Source of the DNA: Coenobita brevimanus
Taxonomy: Eukaryota; Arthropoda; Malacostraca; Decapoda; Coenobitidae
Length of the DNA: 64,000 nt
Direction of reading: 5' to 3'
Assembly: GCA_032717465.1 (NCBI GenBank)
Contig: CM064671.1
Location: 53,127,998 to 53,191,997 of the forward strand
Shown: piece by piece, positions 56,181 to 64,000 of the stretch
How positions within the stretch are numbered: the stretch's first letter is position 1
Layout of the letters: each line of letters begins with the position of its first letter
Notes under the pieces: generated by a model
The model's input: only the letters and a program-made list of their open reading frames with translations
What the model was told of the DNA's origin: nothing
The model's database searches: none
Position numbers and translations under genes: made by a program

Positions 56181-57397
56181 ATGAGTACCCACCCTTCCAA
56201 GACAGCAGTCATCATAGAGTAACTTTTCACACCCATCGGATCCCTGAATAAGGATACTTTTCTATCCAGGTGAACAGGATGAGGGAAATTTGCCTTTCAC
56301 TGGGGGAAATGTGTGGGGAAGCAGAGTGTTCTGATCCCAATAGCTGCACATGCAAGCACCTTGCTTGTGGCCTGGAAAAAATTTGTCATGTGTATGGTGG
56401 TCATGGGGATCTCAAGCGTTCCTTCCCTCTTTTCTATGTTCAGCGTGGTGAATCCCACCCAGCTTTCTTACCGGCTTGAGGCAGGTATAAATATAAGTTG
56501 GAGGTTCTCTCCCTTTGTGCAAAGGAGAATATTTTATTCCCATAAGGTAAGATTAGTTTCTTGTCTATGTCCCCACACCAGCTGTTACCTGTGCATAAAT
56601 ATTAACAAAGCCTTGTCCTCCAATTGTCCCTGCCGCAAGGAAATCAAAGTCTTATCACAGTTGTTGCTCAGGATACCTGTGGAGATCCACACAAGCCATT
56701 ACAGTCATCCAACAAGTGTTCTCCAGATACTGAGTCAACCTCTGGCTGTCTTACAATACCGAGAAGTGACAAATTACCAGGAGCAGTAGTCAAGCCTAAT
56801 CATCAGTGTATATCAAATACTCCTCTGTTAGCAGGTAAAACTCTTCTGCTAAAACTGATTCTTTTAGTATACCTGAATGTGGCTGTGGTGCTCAGAGTCG
56901 CTTATAGCCAATAATCACCTAATAACTTCTCTGCCACGGTAGCAAGTCAGATGCAATTTAAGACTGGTGCTTCTGAGGGTTTCTCTACCATGAAAGAATC
57001 AAATGGAAGTCGCTGGTGTGGAGATTGTTGTATCTCTGCCACTACCTCTGACAATGCTTTGAAACCCAGGCATGTTCCCCCAACCCTCAGGGCTAACAAG
57101 GTAAGCTCTGATAAACAGACCCGTGCTTTAAAACAACCTGCATGTCCTCTACCAAACATTTCCCATCCAGGTGGGTCATGTAGACCTCACAGGAAAGGAA
57201 TAAGGTAACCAACAATGCCTGGTAGAGCAAATATTGCCAAGCAGTGGAACAGTAAAGATATCAGAGGCAGCTGGGAGGAACTTCTACTGCTTCTGTCTTG
57301 AGTGTTGTCCCTTTAGTGTCTGCTTTCAAGAGACTATGATCGGAGAGAGGCCTCATCCTGCTCCAACAGGATGTACAATTCTCCACTCACCACCTCT
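56181..57397. other. Unassigned sequence
   Basis: Overlapping frames at 56270-56914 include a Cys-rich stretch (ECSDPNSCTCKHLACGLEKI) and a second (CYLCININKALSSNCPCRKE) that could be a transposon-encoded zinc-finger-like relic. No family could be named. Confidence 0.35.
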
Positions 57398-59290
57398 GTC
57401 AGTCTATTGCCAGACGCCCCAATCCCGCAAGGGGTGGTCACAAACAAATCGCCTCCATGTGGCCCTGTCCTATGCCATTTCACCACCCACCCCCCAGCTT
57501 AAGCCCCCCTCTCTCATATACCTCTACACTAAACCTCTTCATTTCATCATTGGTCTCCCCATCTCTGTCTCTCCCTTCCTCCATCTCACTCACGTACGCT
57601 CCCCTCGTTAGTCTCTCACTCACCATCCTCACTTCATGGCCAAACCACCTCAGTGCATTTCTCCTATCACTTTCCTTCACCTCCATATCCACACCAAAAT
57701 GCTTCTTTACGTCCCCATCTGTCAGTCTCTCTCCCCAATCAACTCCACGTGCTCTTCTTAAATAACTCAATTCCACTGCTCTCATTCTTGGCTGGTATCC
57801 TTCCAACTAGGCCCAAGCTTCATTTCCATACGTTAAAGTTGGTATCACAGTACTATCATGCAGCAATTTTTTTACTTCCATGCTCACTACCATATTTCTC
57901 ATCACTCTTGTCGAAGAACCAGCAAGCTTTCTTCCTTGTTGTACCCGTTCAAGCACTTCATCCTCTAAAATTCCATCCTTACGCATCACACAACCCAGGT
58001 ACTTAAATGCACTAATTTTTTTGCAATTCATCATCGAACCTCACTGTACATTTAGTGACATCATTTCTCTTGAAGACCATAACTTCACTCTTCCATACAT
58101 TAACCTTTAGATTCCGTTTCTTACACACTCAGACTCATTCACCAAGCCTTACAGATCCCCTTTGTCTTCACTTAATACAGAAACTTTTGCAAATAACACT
58201 ACAGGAAGTTTCCAAACGCTGCCCTCTCTCATTAGCGCCGCTCCAACATCCACTGCTCTACCTTGTATCTCTTTTATAGCCCTATCCATGTACAGATTGA
58301 ACAACCATGGAGACACGACATATCCTTGTTTCATTTCAACATTCAAACAGGAAAATCACTCAGTTCATTGTCCACACGCACTGCAGCCTTAGCACTTTCA
58401 TACATACTCTTCACGGCATTCAATAACTTCCCATTCACTCCATATGTTCGTAGTCTTTTCCAAATTCCTTGCCTATACCCTCTGTCAAATACTTTCTAAA
58501 TATCCATGAAGGCCGCATACAACTTCTTTCCTTCCCTTGACACTTTCCATTAAATATCTAATAATGAATATCTGATCTACACAAACTCTTTTCCTTCCAA
58601 CAACCTCCCTGTTAATCTCCAACTAATTCATCTGTTATTTCCCTAACTCCATCAGTAACCCTCCTATCATATACTTTGCCTAGTGCACTAGAAAGACTAA
58701 TGCCTCCATGATTACCACACAGTTCTTTATCCCTTTATGCTCTGTATAGGGGATCAGTTATACCTGACTGATAATCCTCCGAGACCATACCCTCTTCCCA
58801 GGCCAATCTGCACATCTTGCAGATCCATTCTACCACTATCGCTTCCCCATGCTTCAGCATTTCACAACGCACTTCATCAATTCCTGGGTGTTTCCCCATT
58901 TTGACTTTCCTCATTGCTTCCACTACTTCCATCTTACTGATCTCTTCCTCCTTCTCATGACCCTCCTTCTCCCAGACATCCCCAGCCACTTACACTCGCA
59001 TAAATTTCATTTTTCTATGTTTATCAGTTCCTTAAAGTGTTCTTTCCATCTGCTCATTTTTTCTCTCTTCTCTACAATCAATGTACTATCTATAGCTTTC
59101 ACTCCCCTACTAAATACTTTATCACCCTGTCTAACTCTTTACCTCATTCCGGAACATTTTCTTACATTCCGTGAACCTTACTTTCAAATTCCTCCCAAAT
59201 TCCTCATCCACTCCCTTCTGACTCTCTCCTGCAATTTTTTTCACGTCTCTTTTCCTCTCCACATATGATGCCTTTTCCGTCTTTGAACTT
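57398..59290 (-). mobile_element. Decayed LINE (family 2)
   Basis: A minus-strand LINE. The RT start GIDEVRCEMLKHGEA is near 58870, with an MKQGYVVSPWLFNLYMDRAI block near 58290-58340. The catalytic box near 58190 reads LFAKVSVL instead of the YADD type, so it has lost both Asp. KISAFKYLGCVMRKDGIL is near 58010 and LRWFGHEVRM near 57640. The 3' end, GGCGTCTGGCAATAGA on the minus strand, lies at about 57403-57418. The 5' part stops against a (TG)n array. Many stops. Confidence 0.85.
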
Positions 59291-59308
59291 CTTTATGCCT
59301 CTGCTTCC

Positions 59309-59310
<2 letters not shown>

Positions 59311-59389
<79 letters not shown>
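59311..59389. repeat. (TG)n microsatellite
   Basis: A TG dinucleotide array of nearly 80 bp, close to the donor side of an IR exon. Confidence 0.97.
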
Positions 59390-59390
<1 letters not shown>

Positions 59391-59512
59391 GTATTTAGGT
59401 AATGCCGTTAGAAATAAGTATTGGTACATTGAGCATGACGGTGATTTGGTTTCTAGAAAAGGAAACAGTGAGTCTAAGCACCAGATCCCCTATTGTCCCC
59501 TTATTTACATAC

Positions 59513-59813
59513 CTTGCAGCAGTAACACACGAATTAAACTAAGGAACCCATGGAATCGAGTTTCACTACGGTTAGAGGTGCAGGAAACAAGCGCTTGAAG
59601 GAGGCAGAGAAGGACGAGTATAGCGACGATGCACACAATGATTCCAGTCCACACCAGTGGCGACAGAGGCAGTAGGAAGCTCCAAGGATCCACCTCGAGG
59701 CGTCCCAAAGCTGCCAACACCCTCATGTTTGCAGCGCTGAATGGCGCACTGTACTGGATTACTTCAGCTCTTGCCGCAGTTAGAATGAAGGGGCCAGGGG
59801 AGAACTCGACCTC
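59513..59813 (-). CDS. Ionotropic receptor exon (end of S1 and first membrane segment)
   Basis: A 301-bp exon. On the minus strand it is preceded by TTTTTGTCACAG and followed by GTATGT. It encodes EVEFSPGPFILTAARAEVIQ, then YSAPFSAANMRVLAALGR and DPWSFLLPLSPLVWTGIIVC, and a hydrophobic helix IVAILVLLCLLQ, ending RVLLLQ in phase 1. The block (G-P-F-x-x-T-x-x-R-x-x-x-x-x-Y-S-x-P-F) followed by W-x-F-L-x-P-L-x-x-x-V-W is the classic end of the S1 lobe plus M1 of ionotropic receptors. The Arg after the Thr is the position that contacts ligand carboxylate in glutamate-binding relatives. The upstream exons were not found in the remaining 4.2 kb. Confidence 0.88.
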
Positions 59814-60629
59814 CTGTGACAAAAATATGATGTGACCTTCACTGTCATGCATGCCTACCACAGTTGATGAATTATTTTGATGTTCCCCTTCTTACATCGA
59901 AAAGATTATATATAACTTAATGAAGAGTCTTGTAATTGAATGGACTTAACAGAGCCTTCATTATCCCTTTCACTACGCGGTCCTCCCTGAATAGAATATT
60001 ATTTCCTGATAGCAGCTAAATGTTCATGAAAAAAATGTACCCGAGCTAATGGAGTAAAATATTGTCTTACACAAACGTACATTAAAGCGTCACGTGATTA
60101 GTTTTGTAAGCATTTAAAATAAATAATTTTATTTAAGCATTTTATTGCTTTTGTGTACTGAATTATAATGCAGTTATTTAAATGTGGTTATTCCATCAAC
60201 AGATTTCTATTTCAATGGCATTTGTCTTGTTCAGCAACTCGAAGTATCGAGTATTAATTATCTTCTCACCTCTTCCATCACCATTCCCACCATTCCATTC
60301 CAGGAGCCATCAAGCAACTTTACTCCAGCCGTTCCCTCTCGGGGTAGTACATATGTGTACCTGGTGAAGAAACCTTTCGTAGCTCAGTACTGTACAATCA
60401 GTTACTTCGTATATAGTACAGTTTTCCCTCTACTAGAGTTCCTACAGAGTATGGGCATTCCCTGCCATGCAAGTGCTGCTTGTACCGGTGGCAATATTAG
60501 TGAAAAAAAAGAAAAAAGTTTCTGAAACACCTGCTTCCTTACTATCAACAGGCAGGTCCAGTTAATTCACCGACGATAAGACTGAAGAGAATGCAAGTAT
60601 GAATCCATGCTCTAGGTATATTGCCATTA
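59814..60629. other. Unassigned sequence upstream of the IR exon
   Basis: No exon, transposon or RNA gene recognised. A 113-codon frame (60184-60525) has no known motif. Confidence 0.4.
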
Positions 60630-60816
60630 TGATTAATGAGCAACAAAGCTCTAGGCCCAGATGGAATTCCGCCAATTGTTTTGAAAAAGTGTTCCCCTGA
60701 ACTTGCCTCTGTTCTAGCTAAATTATTCAGACTACGCATACATACTTCTTCATTCCCAAATTCATGGAAAGAAGCCAATATCCACCCTATTCCGAAGAAA
60801 GGAAGTTCCTCTAACC

Positions 60817-61140
60817 CAGCGTTTCTCGACCAGGGTACCCTAAGGTTCCGTGAGAGGTCGCTAGGGGTTCCCAGAAAAACAGTGATCATATGTAAATGCA
60901 TTTCTGAGTCATTTTTGTATTTAATTTCATATTTGTAATTTTACTGTACACGTGTATCATCGCGTGACTCACTCGAGTACAGGACACATGCACGGTCTCC
61001 ATCGGTCCTGACTGTGCTTCCTGGGGTGCTGGTACAGTCCCTCATTCACCCACGTTATTTACTAAATGTTACCCATCATTTAGGGATTTTATATGAATTT
61101 TAACAGATTAAGTATGTTTATGATTCTGTTAGTCTATGGG

Positions 61141-61202
<62 letters not shown>

Positions 61203-61646
61203 AGGTTAGTTCTTCTGTTTGCCGTAATTTGTTTCAGTTGTATTTCTGTAAGTTTTATTAATCAAGTTATTGTAGTAGTGCTAGCAGATATTATCTGCTT
61301 TCGTTCTGTTTAGATGTGTTATATTTGATATTGGTTATTTATTTTTGTGTGTGAATGAAAACCTCCATATGAGGTCTCTTAAACAGTGATTTATTTATTT
61401 TTATCTATTTATTAATTTTTTTGCACTGTCAATAAACTTCAGATATGCATGTTATTATTATTATTATTTTTTTTTTTTGCTTGAACCAGTTATCAGAACA
61501 AATATATGTTCTTCTTATGAACTTTAAGTTTATACCAGAGAAAGAGAGATATTATTATTGATATATAGTACTTTTATGTAAAGGTTCCCTGAGACATGAA
61601 AACTATTTCAAGGGCTCCATAAGAGTAAAAAGGTTGAGAAACGTTA
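60817..61646. mobile_element. hAT-like nonautonomous element in LINE family 4
   Basis: An 830-bp insertion. The ends are CAGCGTTTCTCGACC and, inverted, TAACGTTTCTCAACC, a terminal repeat typical of hAT elements. The flanking 8-bp duplication is CTCTAACC (60809-60816) and CTCTGACC (61647-61654), differing at one base. The interior has a (CT)n run (61146-61198) and no transposase. Confidence 0.9.
61146..61198. repeat. (CT)n microsatellite
   Basis: A CT dinucleotide array inside the hAT-like element. Confidence 0.95.
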
Positions 61647-62990
61647 CTCTGACCCCTCTGATTACAGACCAATAGCTGTCACATATTCTCTTGGTAAGGT
61701 ATTTGAAACATTAATTAAGCATTTTGTTAAACATCTTGAATCCAACAACTTAATTAGTGATAGACAATATGGTTTTCGCCACAAAAGATCCACCATTGAC
61801 GTACTCAATCTCCTAACTCATACCATCCATCAATCAATTGACTTACATGGAGAAACGCATGCAGTAGCCCTTGATATTTCTAAAGCTTTCGACAGAGTAT
61901 GACACCGTTCCCAGCTGTCCAAACTCCCTTGCAATGGACTAACGTCTTTTGTTCCTTTGATTTCCTCATATCTCAGTGACAGGAAAATATGAGGAAAAGT
62001 AGATGATGTATATTCCATTTTTCACTCAATTAACGCCGGTGTGCCAGGCGGGTCAGTTCTGGCGCCAACCCTATTCCTGGTTCATAGTAATGATCTCTTA
62101 ACAGTCACCCACAATCCCATCCACTCATATGCAGATGACTCAACACTACATTGTTCATTCACACATAGACACCCATTTACAAAGTCTTTTATCTCTACCT
62201 CACAACTCAGTACAGCCATCTCCATAAATCGAGACCTATCTACGATCAGTGAATGGGGACAAAACAACCTTGTCTCATTTAATGCTAGTAAAACTAAATG
62301 TATACAATTCACTAATAGACAGATATTGCCAGATTCGTATATTACCTTCGGTGCTACTAATATTCCCATCTCCAAAAGTATTGAAATTTTCGGTGTCTCA
62401 CTTAACAGTGCCCTCAGCTGGACCACTCATGTTAGATCACTTGCTAAAACCGCCTCAAAGAAACTTGGATTATTGTACAGAGTCCGTAACTTCTTCACTG
62501 ACGAGCAGTTAGCTATAATTTATAGAAGTCATGTGCACTCTCAGCTTGAATATTGCTCATCCTTGTGGAATGGATGTGGAGAGGTTGCATTAAAACAACT
62601 AGACAAAATTCAGAACAAAGCTGTTAGAATTATTACTAACCCTGCCATTACAAATAAACTACCTCCCCTGCAAATAAGAAGGAATGTTGCCTCCCTTGCA
62701 TTATTTTACAGATATTTTTATGGTAAATGCTCAGACAAAGTTGCGTTCATTGTGCCACCTCTCCATGCCTTCTCTCGTGCTACACGGGCATCTGGTAGCG
62801 CTCATGACGGGGATGGCACTCAGCCATATTGCAGAACTTCTGCCTATCAGATTACTTTCATTCTCTGAACTGCATCTCTCTGGATCTCGCTTCCCCAGGG
62901 TTGTTTCCCTCCAAACTTCAACCCACAGCTGTTCAAGTCTAACTGTTACAGATATTTTATGAACAGAGGACACCAGTAATCTGGTGGATG

Positions 62991-63421
62991 GATTATTTTT
63001 TTTATTCATTAGTTTTCCTTCCTCTGTTTTGTTATTAAAAAATAAAAAATGAAAAAGGATACAAACATGTGCAAGTTTTGTGCTTTTTACCTAGGACCCC
63101 ATAAATTCCTTAAACCTATTTTTTTTTTCTTTTTTTAATAAAAGTGTCAGGGGCTATTGTCTCAATGAACAATTATACTAAGTTTGATGCAAATACATTA
63201 TAAACAGGGAATTGTACCAAGCAAAAAGGGCATTTGAAGAAGAAGAAGAAGAAAGAACAGAAAATAAAGTCCTTCACTCGTTGGGGTGTGGACCTAAATA
63301 TATATATTTATCCGAGCTGTAATATACTAACATTGTTACTGAAGATGCAAACCGTAATGAATGTGAACTGGAGAAACCAATGTTGAAGGTATTGCTGGGA
63401 ACAAATGAGATTATGGAATAG

Positions 63422-63502
<81 letters not shown>

Positions 63503-64000
63503 AGATGAGTACAATGATGCACATTAGCTGCGAACCCATATTAAATTGAATCTAAAGGCTGATTTTGATACCTGACTGTTTGAAGTTTAAAGTAGAAAAG
63601 GAACAGTGATTCGTCTATATCTATGGTTTACTACTAGAAAGTCCTGGCTAAGTAAATGAATTAGGCACAAATGAACTGATTTTGTTTGAGCACTTCCTTG
63701 TACTAGCAAATATGAATCAACTGAAGGTCAAAACAGGCTTGTGAGGACACGATTGCACTGTATATGATTTCACAGCTCCTAGGGCGCCAGGGCTAAATAG
63801 GTTCACTGACAGAATGGAACGACTAATTACAAGGTGTTTGTCGAGGAGAATGCATAAAACCAATATCGAACGCAAAGGAATGAGGGATGTAGTGGTTTGA
63901 CAGGGATAAAACATATGTAATTAATTGATCGATTAAAAGTAAAATCTGGTGGTGCAACTGTCATGGTCATAAGCCGCCGAATAACAATGTAAAGGACGCC
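62991..64000. other. Unassigned AT-rich sequence with a TG microsatellite
   Basis: No gene recognised. A (GAA)n run lies near 63236-63253 and a (TG)n array at 63423-63500. Confidence 0.5.
63423..63500. repeat. (TG)n microsatellite
   Basis: A TG dinucleotide array of about 78 bp. Confidence 0.97.

Larger units (their letters stand above)
47307..59512 (-). other. Inferred 12.2-kb intron of the IR gene
   Basis: The interval between two phase-compatible exons (phase 1 on both sides). Filled with transposons and microsatellites. Confidence 0.65.
60630..62990 (+). mobile_element. Jockey/CR1-like LINE (family 4), split by an hAT-like element
   Basis: A 5'-truncated LINE starting in the reverse transcriptase: NKALGPDGIPPIVLKK at about 60640, up to PKKGSSSN at 60812. 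After an 830-bp insertion it resumes at 61655 with SDYRPIAVTYSLGKVFETLI and RQYGFRHKRSTIDVLN. It continues through ALDISKAFDRV, then a TGA at the expected Trp and another TGA at 61990. PGGSVLAPTLFLVHSNDLL follows, then the catalytic YADD at 62128-62139, NLVSFNASKTKCIQFTNR and ASLALFYRYF. The C-terminal SLPQGCFPPNFNPQLFKSNC block, after a frame change, lies near 62885-62945. Related in sequence to family 3 (7238-12590). Inactive because of stops. Confidence 0.88.

Overview
The window is AT-rich arthropod nuclear DNA, most likely from a decapod crustacean. The reasons are a mitochondrial fragment that only reads through with the invertebrate mitochondrial code (AGA=Ser, ATA=Met, TGA=Trp), arthropod-type telomere-like TTAGG/CCTAA motifs, long dinucleotide arrays and a crustacean-like ionotropic receptor (IR). 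No bacterial-style operons are present. The species is not determined.

Host gene. Three well-formed exons on the minus strand (59513-59813, 47086-47306, 18982-19159) encode consecutive parts of one IR/glutamate-receptor-like protein: end of S1 plus M1, the channel core, then part of S2. Splice sites are canonical and intron phases match from exon to exon (1/1, then 0/0), so this looks like one gene with introns of about 12.2 and 27.9 kb. The first and last exons were not recognised.

Left part (1-18.7 kb): a 3' end of a non-LTR element, a large foldback element (1118-1682), a decayed Ty3/gypsy-type element with an env-like gene (about 2.3-6.8 kb), a minus-strand Jockey/CR1-like LINE split by a nearly complete plus-strand RTE-like LINE (7.2-12.6 kb), and another decayed LINE (15.2-16.9 kb).

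Central part (22.7-41.3 kb, inside the 27.9-kb intron, antisense to the IR gene): a degraded Polinton/Maverick (adintovirus-like) element. In order it carries protein-primed DNA polymerase B, packaging ATPase, chromodomain integrase, a core-like small protein, a possible macro-domain protein, an acidic protein, a penton-like protein, a pX-like protein, a basic protein and a major-capsid-like protein. Later insertions break it up: three TTAA-flanked piggyBac-like elements (in polB, ATPase and integrase), an 8-bp-TSD foldback with telomere-like repeats (in integrase), a ~4.5-kb nuclear mitochondrial insertion (in the penton-like gene; itself hit by a tRNA-SINE), and a LINE (in the capsid gene).

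Right part (41.3-64 kb): a LINE 3' portion, a Penelope-like element with a GIY-YIG domain and a hammerhead-ribozyme motif, a Tc1/mariner transposase, second copies of two of the TTAA-flanked elements, a second telomere-like foldback, a 5S-rRNA-derived SINE sharing its tail with a LINE of this window, a decayed LINE (57.4-59.3 kb), and another LINE (60.6-63 kb) cut by an hAT-like element with an 8-bp target duplication. All protein assignments come from reading motifs by eye; no database search was run.
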